From contig NC_062246.1 in NCBI RefSeq assembly GCF_905475465.1, forward strand, positions 11,930,001-11,994,000: a stretch of DNA of 64,000 bases, in the 5' to 3' direction. The stretch's first letter is position 1. Each line of letters opens with the position of its first letter. This DNA is from Pieris napi. Its lineage: Eukaryota > Arthropoda > Insecta > Lepidoptera > Pieridae. The translations under genes and the position numbers were made by a program. Under the pieces are notes generated by a model, which saw only the letters and a list, made by a program, of their open reading frames with translations, was not told the DNA's origin and searched no databases. Shown piece by piece: positions 1-11,249 of the stretch.

Positions 1-24
1 TAACCAATTCCTACTTTACCGCCT

Positions 25-267
25 GCCCTGCGATTCTGTAACTCACTTTTCGAACTCACTCAGCGGTTTTCGCATCGGCGGTCGCTCTGAAATCAGTTGT
101 GAAGCAGTCATTTTATGATTTGGCATTCTAATAAACAATAAACTACAAGCTTCCACCTTTTCAGAATGCCAAATCATAAAATGACTGCTTCACGACTGAT
201 TTGAGAGCGACCGGCGATCCGAAAACCGCTGTGTGAGTTCGAAAAGTGAGTTACAGAATCGCAGGGC
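25..267. mobile_element. Palindromic fold-back MITE, full-length copy 1
   Basis: A 243-bp near-perfect palindrome. The left arm (25-129) and right arm (163-267) are reverse complements with about five mismatches in 105 bp, around a spacer of about 33 bp. The ends read GCCCTGCGATTCTGTAACTC and its complement. No coding capacity. Seven more copies or partial copies occur in this window, so it is a non-autonomous interspersed family. The transposase that moves it cannot be named from sequence alone. Confidence 0.9.
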
Positions 268-270
268 TGT

Positions 271-900
271 TCCATAAAAACCCTAAAACAGCAGTTTCCT
301 CATATTGTTTTTCTTTACCATTGACCATCTTCGTAATATAGTATGCCTCAATCGCGTAATTTGGAGTTTCCTGAAGAATTGAAGAAGGACAAAGCCTGTG
401 ACTAAGCCTATCCCATAATCTTGATGATACCTTGACATAGCAGTGACAATGTAATGACGAATTGCCGGCTTTATAATTATTTAATAGTTGGGCGTAATAG
501 CTTATTTTATTGAATTACTTTTATTTCCTTGGAGATTTACCTGATTATAATTGTGGTCTTAAGAAATGAAAGTTATTATTATAACAGCTATTAATAATTA
601 AAATTATTATATTTTAATATTTAGACTGTAGAACTATGGTAAAGTAACTGTAAAAGGTTTTTATGAGTGGCTATGATACTTTCCCCCTGATATTTGAATC
701 TTGGGGAATGCTAAGAATGCTATGAGGCTTCGTACCAAAACTCATTATTTCTATAAAAACCCTTATATGAATACCTATAAATTTAAGAAATGTATTAAAG
801 AAAAGCTGTGTAAAAAGGCTTACTATAAAGTTAACGATTATCTAGTAGATAAAAGGGCCTGGGACTAGTGCTAGACAGGCTACTTCTAATAAATTATCGA
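271..900. other. Gene-free AT-rich stretch
   Basis: No ORF, splice-flanked exon or recognised repeat could be supported here. The sequence is AT-rich intergenic DNA with scattered stop codons in all frames. Confidence 0.4.
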
Positions 901-904
901 TATT

Positions 905-1130
905 TGTTTTAAAATAAGTGTTGTTTGATGATTTGCTATTTTAAAATAGTACCGAGAGTTTTTTACGCCGGCTTTTTCTCTCGGCCTACACCCTCTGTCT
1001 TCTTTGCCGATGAGTAGGGATGCCTACAAATTCAAATTTAATGACGTGGAATAAGTGATACCTGTATCTTATGTTCCATAATAAACATATTTTATTTTAT
1101 TTATTTTTATTTTATTATATAATAAGCGAA
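905..1130 (+). repeat. Interspersed repeat with AT-rich tail, copy 1 of 2
   Basis: The segment with the ACGCCGGCTTTTTCTC core, followed by a variant of ATGAGTAGGGATGCCTACAA and a TTTATTTTATTT-like tail, recurs in reverse complement at about 33620-33795. The A/T-rich end suggests a SINE or a LINE 3' end, but the family is not recognised. Confidence 0.6.
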
Positions 1131-1459
1131 TCGTGGCTAAATAATTGAATATATAATGTCATATTTATTATTTTTATTTATAACCAAATAAGCTACCATC
1201 ACATCAATGCTGTCATTACAATATATACACATAAATAAAAAATAACACAACATTAATCAGTAATAGATTAAAATATATAGAAAAATACTAACTCTTTCTT
1301 ACAGTATAGGAACTGACTTGACTCACTCAACGGACAATTAAAAACGACTGTTAATCTATGCAGTTTATTAATTTCCATACATTGTGTCGTGTGCCCTTCG
1401 AGAGGTTATTTTTCGCTGAGGGATGTCGCCTCCTAACGTAACCATTATGATAACGAGCT

Positions 1460-1620
1460 GCCTTGCGATTCTGTAACTCACTTTTCGAACTCACATAAGG
1501 AGGGAGCTTGTAGTTTATTATTTATCAGAATGCCAAATCGTAAAATGACTGCTTCACGACTGATTAGTTTCCAAAAACCGCTGTGTCAGTTTCCAAAAGT
1601 GAGTTACAGAATCGCAAGGC
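1460..1620. mobile_element. Palindromic fold-back MITE, internally deleted copy 2
   Basis: Both ends match the 243-bp element (GCCTTGCGATTCTGTAACTC and its complement), but most of the left arm is gone. The left part jumps from the terminal 35 bp into the spacer and right arm. Same family as 25-267. Confidence 0.8.
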
Positions 1621-1659
1621 TGTATACAATTCAATATTCATATACACTGATGCCGATGC

Positions 1660-2810
1660 CACAATCATAGATGAAGTCACTGACGTTGACATACTAAGTT
1701 GCAACTAGTCGAGCTATTACACATAATCTATAAAGTGTCTCTGAAAACAAGCACTTTCCCTAATATTTGGAAAATGAGTAAGGTATTTCCCTTTTTAAAG
1801 ATGGTGATACCACTTTTGTTAGCAACTATCCCCTAATTTGGATTTATCTACCTTCGCCAAAATCAAATGAGGGATTTGCCCAATAATTCAAGGGCAATTC
1901 CAATGGATATCTCCATCTTTTCTCTTAAATCGATCAACTGCTCTTTGGAATATTAAGTAGAATCAATTGATAACAGAAACCAGATTGATGTTATTTACTG
2001 TGATAATAGTTAAGCGTTTGACAAGATTTCCCATTCTTTGTTACTTTGTTAAGAAGCCTATAGATATTCAGGACCAATGTTGAAATGGCTTGAATCACAG
2101 TTGACAAATCGCAATTTTATTTTTATTTTATTACGTTGTTTATTGCATAACATTTACGCTGTTTAACATTAACGAACTTCCTACCATATTCCTCAATGCT
2201 AGGTCATTTCTTTATGCAGATAATATAAAACTAGCTACTCATATTCTTATAATCAATGATGTTTATAAAAAACAGAATATTTATATACACAGAATAAAAC
2301 AACAGACTATAATTTAATAGGTTATGTAATGTGTGACATAAATATTATGAGCCATTTATAAAAAATATTATCACATAAAATTTACATGAACACATAATAT
2401 TGTGTAATTTTCGTATTACACGTACTTTTTACAACGGTTTGATACCGTTGCAAAAAGTACGTGTTATGAAAGATTTGGGTGTCAGGTAGACAGCAAATCG
2501 AAATGATTTTATTTATTTTTTGAATTTATTTAAATTATATGAAAATTAATAAAAAAATCAAAATGTTAGGAGTTTATTGTCAGGATTTTAAAGACGTTAA
2601 ATCATTTAAACACCTTCCTTGTTTCTGAGCGTATCTAAACGGCCTTTTGAAGTGATACACGAAAATTCCCTTCATAATCGGCTTGATTCTATAGACTTCA
2701 CTTTCCTTTTCAAAACTTTCCGAAACAAGAATGATTGTCGACAATTACTGAATAAAATAAATTACGCTCGCATAAATACCCATTTTTTTTATTGCATCGT
2801 GGCCGTGGGC
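1660..2810 (+). pseudogene. Degenerate non-LTR retrotransposon (LINE) reverse transcriptase
   Basis: Broken + strand reading frames spell LINE ORF2 motifs in the expected order. Near 1755-1850 there is FPNIWKMSKVFPFLKDGD. Near 1995-2110 there are DVIYCDNS and AFDKISHSLL, the palm region. YADN near 2216 stands where the catalytic [FY]ADD box belongs. Near 2660-2790, LHNRLDSIDFTFLF and LLNKINYARI match the C-terminal part. Several stops and frameshifts make it a dead copy of a jockey/CR1-like element. It is unrelated to the host genes. Confidence 0.75.
2418..2464. repeat. Short inverted repeat (21-bp arms, 5-nt loop)
   Basis: Left arm 2418-2438 and right arm 2444-2464 are reverse complements with a single mismatch, around a 5-nt loop. 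The stem contains ACACGTACTTTTT. Function unknown; it may be a MITE remnant. Confidence 0.75.
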
Positions 2811-3289
2811 TTCCTATAGAAAGGATTAGCCCCCTTTGATTCCTAAAACCTGTTTCGGCTTTAGTAAATATGGTTCTATATTTTGAGGATTCATTATTAC
2901 CAATAAAAATATTACTGAATAGCTAACTCAACATTCATTATAGTATAGGAAGCCCACGATGCCACTATAATTTTACTAGTACTTTAGTTATTTAAGTGAG
3001 TAGAATTAGAAATCAGTATTTTTGAATAAGGGGGTTTTATACAGCACAATATCACGGTCAACCACTAGGTTGATAAACACACCAATTAAGAGCGTGCTGA
3101 ATGAATAAACATATTTTATAAATAACAAAAACTTCCGTCATATTCTCTTAAAACTGTAGGAAATTCGAGGCTACTAAATATTGAATTACATACCAGTGAT
3201 GAAATGTTCTCAACATTGCTAATTATCGAAGTTAAAAATATATTCAAATGTAATTAAAGGTAAATGCAGTGGCGTAACTATACCATCTG

Positions 3290-3910
3290 GGGCTCGTGGC
3301 AAAAATGGGGCCCTATCAGTAAAAATCGTAACGTTGTACTCAGTTTAATTTTAATAAACTTCGAGATTTTCAGCGTACTCAATTACACGTTGTATATGAC
3401 CCACTAATGGCCATAGGCCTCCTCTCTCAGGCGAGAGGGAATGGTCTGTATCTAGTCCCCACGCTAGCCCAATGCGTATTGGAGACTTCACATTCATCCA
3501 TAGAACATAAGCCCTCTTGGGTCGGGGGCCCGTGGCATTTTGCCAGGCCTGCCACCCTATTGTTACGCTACTGGGTAAATGACACTCCAACAAGAGATTC
3601 CTCATCTTTGATTTTTATGTAGGTATGTTTCCGGATCAAAGTACGAAGATCGATGGAAGAACAGTTGATGTTCTGTTTCATAGAGATACTCCTCATTGTC
3701 ATGACGTCAAAAGTGGATTCAGCAAAGAAGATTTCATGATTTACTTCTTCCTCTCCAGGTCCTCGGAGGATGCTAGAACCAACTCTAGTCCAACTTGTCT
3801 GTGGGGGTTTTTAGAATGGCCACAATTCCAACTGATGTTTTCCCACATGTCACTTAATGTGGCCTATTGGAGGGAATGTCCAGGAGATTCCTGTTTAACC
3901 GCTGCTTAAA
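3290..3910. other. GC-richer fragment, probably transposon-derived
   Basis: Base composition rises sharply compared with the flanks. Short ORFs run on both strands (94 residues at 3625-3909 +, 84 residues at 3351-3605 -), but none resembles a family I recognise. The segment around 3410-3480 (GGCCTCCTCTCTCAGGCGAG) loosely resembles one near 45290-45320, which argues for a dispersed retroelement remnant rather than a host gene. Confidence 0.35.
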
Positions 3911-4439
3911 TGATCCAAGAATATACTAGGGTTGTTGAAACGTGGCAAGGAGTTCCATTCTTTTGCTGTTTTTATAAGAAACAACAAACCAAATCGTGCA
4001 GTGCGGCAAAAGAGAAATCGAATAAATAATTATAATATTAATAATAGAATCCCCCCTATCTTATACTAAAAAAATAGCAAAACAATTCTGTCCCGATTAA
4101 AGATTACTGATTAAATCAGGAAAAAGAATTGTTATTTTTTAGCTATTTCTAAATTTCAGTTATTTCTTTATACAAACAAACTTACAATTTTTTAGTTTTA
4201 TTTAAATTTACTCATGTCACCCACTTTCAATGGGCTTACATCCGCATAATTCGAACGACATTTTTTATGACTGACTAAAATTACCGCTTTTTATCGGGTT
4301 TTGTTTATTCAAATATATTAAATAATTTCGATTGTCCGTATATAGTCAGTGGCGCTACATATTATTCATGGCATTTTTATAACTATTTTCTTAATGAGAT
4401 GCATTTATTAGTAATCGTAACAATCAAATATGGAGTATT

Positions 4440-5050
4440 TTATTTTCTTAACCTACATAGTAATAATAAAAATAATAAATTAATAAAAAGAAAATCAAAA
4501 CAAATTTAATAAATTTAGTACCTGTGGCAGTGTACCTTTAACGCTAGCAGCATTTCCTCGCTGTATTTCGATACTTAATCGTTGAGCGAGGAAAGCACTC
4601 GATAAGGAGGGAGCTTGTAGTTTATTGTTTATCAGAATGCCAAATCGTAAAATGACTGCTTCACGACTGATTTGAGCGCGATCGCCGCTGCGAAAACCGC
4701 TGTGAGAGTTCGAAAAGTGAGGTACAGAATGGCAAGGCAGCTCTGGGGTCACCGGTACTATCTACCAGGCGCCAACTTAAATGTTTAATCAGCGTCTATG
4801 CACTTGAAACCCACAGCCCAAAAGTTTCTACTCCAAAGGGAATAAAATCGAAGTTGGAGGAAAGACTTTTATATTTGAGCTGTTTATTATTTTCCGCCTG
4901 CTCTGCGGCCGCCCCAGCTTTTCTGCTCGTCCGAGGGAGGTGAGTCGGGGCTAACGTGTCCACACATGTAGCATCCCATACCAAAGCCCGTCCCATCTTC
5001 CAAGGGATCAACGACATCCCATCCGGCCGCATGCCATCGCCTCTTGCGAT
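4440..5050 (-). mobile_element. Retroelement-like fragment, 'VETLGPWG' family copy 1, interrupted by a MITE
   Basis: On the - strand a 78-codon frame at 4796-5032 includes SLIPWKMGRALVWDATCVDT and FIPFGVETFG. The homologous text continues at 4495-4600 (AFLAQRLSIEIQRGNAASVK), interrupted by a half copy of the fold-back MITE at 4601-4739. Copies occur at 31335-31680 and 61795-62130, with a divergent relative at 57145-57300. The protein type recurs widely in invertebrate genomes as mobile DNA; I cannot assign its class. Confidence 0.7.
4601..4739 (-). mobile_element. Palindromic fold-back MITE, half copy 3, nested in a retroelement
   Basis: Contains the spacer, one arm (AATGCCAAATCGTAAAATGA) and the terminal inverted repeat ending in GCAAGGC. 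Flanking text (- strand CCCCAGAGCT and GTGCTTTCC) is contiguous in the related retroelement copy near 61975-61995, which shows that the MITE inserted into the older element. Confidence 0.8.
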
Positions 5051-5059
5051 GCTTGTCGG

Positions 5060-6150
5060 CTCAAAAATGGCTAGAATATAGACAGAGGCAAGAGAGCGGC
5101 GTATGATATCGTTGAGCGCGGCATGGCGAGAAAAACGACCTGCACTCTTTTGGCAATGTAGGCCATGGTGTCAGGGTGTACTTCAAAGCCACAGGGACAC
5201 TTATAGGGAGTACATATGTATAATTCTTAATCATTTTATAGGTAAGTACGTGATTAGCCTTCCTGGCATACGTCTTATCATTGAGTTTAGACGTTCTGTG
5301 TACTTTATCGGCCGAGGTTTGATCGCATGACCTCCATCATTTATTATATACTAGATTGGTTGAATTTGGTATGCTTATTTACATATAAACGCCTAATGTA
5401 CTTGACTGCAAGCTGGGTGCATTAACCAGTATTCAATAATAAAGCCTTGTTTAACATTTCTCGTAAGACCATTGAGATTTTTTAAATTAAATTGAATGAA
5501 ATACAAAAAACTTACAATTAAAAGATAATTTCACGGATTTTTGTTAATATTTATTATCTTTTTTATTCAGTTCCGTACAACTCGAATAGTTTTCATTAAT
5601 TTAAAGGATTACACTTTACTAATAAGCTTTTAATAGGTCTATATAATAGTATTAAAATAAACATTCAAAAGGCAAAGTTCTTCTGAAATACACTCGTAAA
5701 CAATTGGATTTTATCCATCATTGATTGCCAAACTTACGATAATAACTTTAATTCTCTTCTAGAATTGCCTGTAACCCGTTGCAGTATGTAAAAAAAAAGA
5801 AATTGTCACTGTATTTGATAACATATATCTCGATTTAAAATATACTCCACATATAATGACCAGTATAATGTTAGATGTGAGATCCTCAAGCCTGAAACCA
5901 TGTGTTAGAATCTCGGTTTAATTTTTCAATGTTGACTGGACGCTTGTTCTTTGTATACACGGGTAAGTAACACGGGTCTATAAAGAAAAAATAATGAAAC
6001 ATGGAGAAATCTTGGGCTTATTTTACGGTACTAGATAAGTACTATTAAAATTTAACAATTCTCTTATTCATAACACAAACGAACTCTAAAAAATAATATT
6101 TTATTAAGATCTTAAAAGTAACATTGAAACTAAAGTTATTTAAGCGGCAA
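5060..6150. other. Gene-free stretch
   Basis: AT-rich sequence with only short accidental ORFs. No recognised repeat and no splice-flanked exon were found. Confidence 0.35.
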
Positions 6151-6310
6151 GGCTGCCTTCAAACACAGTCGGTCGGTAGTCGCGTATGCGTTTTGCCGCC
6201 AATTTTGACTGACGGTTTATTTTTTTAATCGTTTTTTAATAGTGTCAATCGTCAGGCATTAAGTTTGTGCTTTTGTTTTGTGTTCTGTGGTAAAAGGGAG
6301 ATTTTATTCG
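6150..6310 (+). promoter_or_regulatory. Candidate promoter and non-coding first exon of the transporter gene
   Basis: The transporter's ATG exon begins with a splice acceptor at 13374-13375, so an upstream non-coding exon must exist. This segment is less AT-rich than its surroundings, carries GGTCGGTAGTCGCGTATGCG, and ends at a strong donor, TTCG|GTGAGT, at 6310/6311. This is inference only: no TATA box is evident and the exon could lie elsewhere. Confidence 0.25.
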
Positions 6311-8589
6311 GTGAGTTTATTTATGTTTTACTACGATATATTAAAACAGATTATAAAATCCAAAAACATTTTTGAAAGGAGTTCGGTACGTTGATGGAAT
6401 TAAAAATAAAGTTACGTGTGTTTTACATAATACATACATACACACCATCTTGTTTGATGTAGGTTAATACAATAGTTATGTAATATAATGCGTAATTAGG
6501 TACCATTTAGCTTTCAATATTGAAATGGATTTTTTAACTAAATTTCAACCAAACCGGACTTATTCAGTTCATAAATTAATTAATTCTTCTTGGGTATTTG
6601 ATGTGTAATCGAGAACCAGTGATGATTCCCTTATAAAAAAAACAATTTAAATTATTATTCAAGATCTTACTAAAACATAAACTAAATTTGTAATTTTTAT
6701 ATATTTATAAAAACACAAAGTCCTAACAGATTGCTAGAATGCATAACCAATCAAGAAAACAAGAAACAAAGAAAACATAAGAAATTAATAAAATTACATA
6801 GTAAAAATATACAAAAAATTTACTAACTACAATAGGCACAAACAAATAATAGAACTTTCGTCAGTTCACCCAACGGACAATAAAATACGACCGTATTACA
6901 TAGTTTGTGTCGTTAACGAATCATATTTTTATATGTTAGACCACATTTTCTTATAGAACTTTTAGATGAGAAAGGCATCCAGGGTGCATACGTCCCAGAG
7001 ATTAGATAACTACAAAAGTCAACTAATAATTATATAAGAAGAAAAAGTATGAGTAAGCACAACCCTACAAAAATACTCAACATATCGGAAGTCATATTAA
7101 TAAATTCATTTTTCCTTTAACGTAATTGAAGCTCGCAGATAATTAATAAGTGCAAATTGTTATTACAAATTGTTCAATTATGAATAATGACTTATTGATA
7201 GTTGTCATGACCTTAGTTCTTGACTTTTAAATCTAGGATAGGTCATACGATAATTGGGTATCTATTGACTACTTCCGCGGCGCGACTGCTTAATTTGAGG
7301 GGGTTATGCGGGGTTAGGCGCTACCAACAATCGCCCTAGGCGGGATGCGGTACAGAGTCTTATGCGTTGCCACGGTTGCCACGTCCGTTGTTAGATTGTG
7401 AAGATTACACCGCAAGTACCCTTCAAACACCGGGTCGTTCGCTGTAGTAATAGCTAGGGGAGATCGGAATATTTGCAGGAATGGATCACCATCTCTTCGC
7501 AACGCATGGACCCCTGCTTCCCCGCTTAGTTGATCTTACACCAAATTGTTGTAGAACCCAGGACTTACACCTCGAAGGTGATACAAAAGTTTTTATATTT
7601 TTTTCGCCGATAAAAATGACCGGCAAACCATACCAGTATTTCTCGTCCGAGCAGTTAATTAAGAATCATTTGTTTGACATTCATAAGTGTACCTAGTTAC
7701 CTTAATAAATGTTTTTGTTCATTCATGATTATTCAGTTACTTCGCCTTTATTTATTCAATGTTTTTGTTTTTTAAACTTTTTTGTGAAGTCGGAAATCAC
7801 TGATTTCATTGCTTAGTTTTTTGTATTATAATTGTAGTTATGGTGTTTTTTTATGTCGACTTTAGTTTCCGCGTACTATAATTAAAATAAAACTTCTCCG
7901 AAAATCGAAAAATCAAAAGGAATTCGCGTCTATACTCGATGAAGAAGTACTAGACCATAGACGCGTACGCGTACTCCGTTTTGCCAAAATCTATATTTTG
8001 ACGTACGGAAGTTACACTTATCGCTGGCTAGTTTTAGAATCTAACCCTTAAATGTTTTAATGAAAATCGCTAGTATGCAAACTCAAAATTAAACCTCAAA
8101 ATTAAATTTATTAAAATTAAATCGACATGAATGAAGTCGCAAGTGTTAAATTTATAGCCATTTAATTACTAACCTTCATTAAAATATATTACAGATTGTT
8201 GACATAAATAAAAAAACACGCGCTTAAATATTTTAAATTCTCGGTCTGCTACTCTTATAATAGCGATAGCGTTTGCGATCCTGATTGCAATGTAGTCATA
8301 CCGCGATTCCAAGGTTGCTTCTAATAGATCGCTATTGGAAGGTATAGACTTCCAGCGCTAATTTGGCTTTGCACGAGTTATGTAACATTAGTTAAGTTAC
8401 ATATATATATTTTGATAAATAACTAGAACATTATTGTTTCCGATAATCTCCAAAAAGATCGAATACACTTGTATTGAAGTGTCACTTAGATTTAAGAACC
8501 TTAAATAAGCTATGTTAGTATTTTGTTACCGCACTACCCCTAATTTTATGTTTGTTATAAGCTCATATTTTACAATTAAAGCCAGTTCA
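6311..8589. other. Gene-free stretch, with a GC-richer scrap at about 7270-7560
   Basis: If the candidate first exon at 6150-6310 is right, this is the start of the first transporter intron. The block at 7270-7560 is noticeably GC-rich, with short ORFs on both strands (62 codons - at 7314-7502, 71 codons + at 7481-7696), none recognisable. It is probably a transposon remnant. Nothing else could be supported. Confidence 0.35.
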
Positions 8590-8810
8590 GACTCAAACTC
8601 AAACTCAAAATATCTTTATTCATATAGGTAAACAAGTACACTTATGAACGTCAAAAAAGAAGTTAATTGTAAATTTACATTTAGTACCAGTTCGCAAGTC
8701 AAGGGCATAGAGCGGGCAAGAAGAACTGGCACGAGACTTTCCGCCACTCTTTTTAATCGCTATGTTTTGAGTCTTACAAATTGTTTGAACTGGAGTAAAG
8801 TTGACACCCA
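8590..8810 (-). repeat. tRNA-headed SINE-like repeat B, copy 1 (reverse)
   Basis: Shares TTTATTCATATAGGTAA, CACTTATGAACGTCAAAA, the AAGAACTGGC box and CGCCACTCTTTTTAATCGC with copies at 24344-24568 and 35533-35740 (reverse) and 29585-29795 and 37958-38200 (forward). In forward orientation the family starts with AACATGGTGTAATGGTT, a tRNA-like A-box stretch, and ends in an AT-rich tail. Confidence 0.75.
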
Positions 8811-9299
8811 GCTTCTAACAAAGTGTTTCGTTTAACATATATTTGAAGATATCTACAACAACCGCCTCCGAACGGTTTGAATTTTTGTCTTGTGTTTCAG
8901 ATTATTCGCTACAAAAACACAATATAAGTTTTTATAAAGAAACTTTTGAATATAATCAATGTTTTTATAAGTACTAATTGACAAACAAAAAATGCTCCTT
9001 GTATGAGATGCAGTTTTATGCACGAAATTTTCCTCTCTGGGAATCACAGCAGAAAAATTGCGTGTACCTGGAAGGCACTTCAGCAAAATCCATCCTCAGG
9101 ATTGAGATTCGCATGCTGAAAGGCGACTGCTTATAATAATAATTGATTTAAATATTCTAAAATTATTCACAATCACACTGGTTTGAAACCGACTTTAAAA
9201 TGTATGATCTCTAATACGATGTGAATGTTTTTTATTTATTAGGCACACTAACAGACAGATACTTGTGCATCAATTAGTTTTTTAATTTAATGCACAGCA

Positions 9300-9362
9300 A
9301 TTTTGGACTCTATGAACTCTCAAAGAAAAGGGTTCACGAGTGCGTTGCCGACGTTTTTATAC
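9300..9362 (-). repeat. LINE 3'-end fragment (repeat L)
   Basis: CACGAGTGCGTTGCCGACGTTTTTA matches, with substitutions, the GCGTTGCCGGCCTTTTAAGA signature of the LINE 3' ends at 28022-28268 and 30884-31000. Only a short decayed piece remains. Confidence 0.5.
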
Positions 9363-9954
9363 AATTCACAAACAGTAAAAACACAATCAGACCATCTAAA
9401 AATACGTCCTCGTAGATAATTGAATAAATCTATAATCAATTAATTCTCGTCCAACTCAAATACAAGATTTTTTACTATTTTGAAGGCATTATTTTTATCA
9501 ATAAACACAAAATACAGTATTATAAAGTATTATGTAAAGAATTACAACTATTGAACAATTACTCGTACATGGTAAAAACATTGAGGTCATTGCTACTTGT
9601 GCCAAAATACGCAAAACACATCTTAGCACAAGCAGATAAAGTCCAGAATAGAATGTCTGTTTGAGTTGCATTCAAATTTGCTTTATATAGAAATATACTG
9701 TATGTATTTGTAATAAGGTTGTTAGTTGAATAAAACTTCGATAGGTTAAGGCACAGCTGGTCAGTAGTCATAGAACTTTTCTATCACACAAATAATTTGT
9801 TAACCATAATTATTGGGCAGTATTTGCAGTGGCTTCAACGAGCGAGTGTAACACTTGAACAACTAATACGAAAATATCTTAGCGAAACCTTAGGGCCAAA
9901 AATTTGTATCAGGCAGGCTAATAAGAAAATAATATATCAAGAAACAGATACTGG

Positions 9955-10099
9955 GCATTCAAATAAACAATAAACTACAAGCTCCCACCTTTTCAGAATG
10001 CCAAATCATAAAATGACTGCTTCACGACTGATTTCAGAGCGACCGTCGCTGTGAAAACCGCTGTGTGAGTTCGAAAAGTGATTCACAGAATCGCAAGGC
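9955..10099. mobile_element. Palindromic fold-back MITE, half copy 4
   Basis: Spacer and right arm of the 243-bp palindrome, ending in CAGAATCGCAAGGC; the left arm is missing beyond GGCATTC. It lies 12 bp upstream of the pogo-type element at 10112. Confidence 0.8.
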
Positions 10100-10111
10100 A
10101 GTAATGAAATA

Positions 10112-10760
10112 CAGTAGAACCTCGATAACTCAAACCTCGGTAACTTAAAAACCTCTATAACTTCAAAAAATAATATGTTCCCTTCCCATCAGAGCCAAAA
10201 AACCTCCATAACTTAATATACGCAACCTCTGTAAGTTAAATAAGTAATCTCTGAATTGGCCCTCAATAACTTAAAGAAATGTTTCCACAACCTCTATAAC
10301 ATAAAATTGTTTGTCAATGAGTCATTTTGAAAGAGTGTGCGGATCAATTAATGAAGCAAAAAGAGCTTTAACAACTCTAAGATCATTTATAGAGCAGTGT
10401 AGCAACATAAAAGATAATGTAGTATCTTCTCTATTTGTCATTGAAAATCAAATCGATTTAGAAACAGGGAATTGTTTAAAACAAAAGAAAATCACAGACT
10501 AAACCTCTAATTGTTGTTTTATTTTTATGTAACGTGTGTAATGTGAATAAATAAATAGGATTATTTAAATTTCTGCAATTTATTGAACCAATCCTTCTGA
10601 CGCATTCGAGTAAAAATAGGAATAAGGGTACATACATACATATGTACATACCTACTTCTATATTAACCTATCCCTAACATAGACCCTTGATAACTTAAAA
10701 CTTCTATAACTTAAAATATTTTGTGGTTCCCTTGGACTTTAACTTATCGAGTTTCTACTG
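10112..10760 (+). mobile_element. pogo/Tigger-type deletion derivative with TA duplication
   Basis: A 649-bp element with inverted ends CAGTAGAACCTCGATAACT at the left and AACTTATCGAGTTTCTACTG at the right, flanked by TA on both sides (10110-10111 and 10761-10762). Its sub-terminal regions repeat variants of CCTCTATAACTTAAA many times. An internal frame keeps the C-terminal end of a transposase. It lacks the catalytic part and is non-autonomous. The CAGTA...CCTCGATAACT ends are typical of pogo/Tigger members of the Tc1/mariner superfamily. Confidence 0.8.
10317..10502 (+). pseudogene. Transposase C-terminal remnant inside the pogo-type element
   Basis: 61 codons from the ATG at 10317 to the TAA at 10502. 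The text (ALTTLRSFIEQC, then SSLFVIENQID) resembles the acidic/hydrophobic tail of Tigger-type transposases, which commonly ends in a helix with a DxxFSxLxxIE-like pattern. The HTH and DDE regions are absent, so this is a relic. Identification rests on the element's ends as much as on the protein. Confidence 0.55.
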
Positions 10761-11249
10761 TATTGTAATTGCGGATTAGTTAGGATTCTTAGCATGACCT
10801 TATGTAATGTAAACTCATAGTAGGTATATTATTGTATGCCAACAAGAGACCGTTTACTACTGACAGTCACAAACGCGCAATTGTACTATTTTAGCAGTCA
10901 GAACCATGGTCATGATGTTGAGTTTGTTGATTAACATGGCAAAGAGAAATGAGGAACTCAGAAAATCGCTTACAAGTTTTTAATTTTCTTTTCGTTTTCT
11001 ATTAATATATTATAAGGTTTTTAAGGCGTAAAACATCAACTAAACTTAAAACACGCTGATGAATTAAAAAAACGTCAAGTTTAGTAATTCGTCTTGCAGT
11101 TTCACGGCAAGAGGAACAGAAAAGTGGAGCAAGAAAGTAGTAAACTGGTGCCTAAGGTACAGCAAACGAAAAAGAGCAATCAATTTAGAAGGTGGATAAA
11201 ACAGATTAAGGATTGGAGGCTTTTGCCAAAAAGAATTATATATATATGA

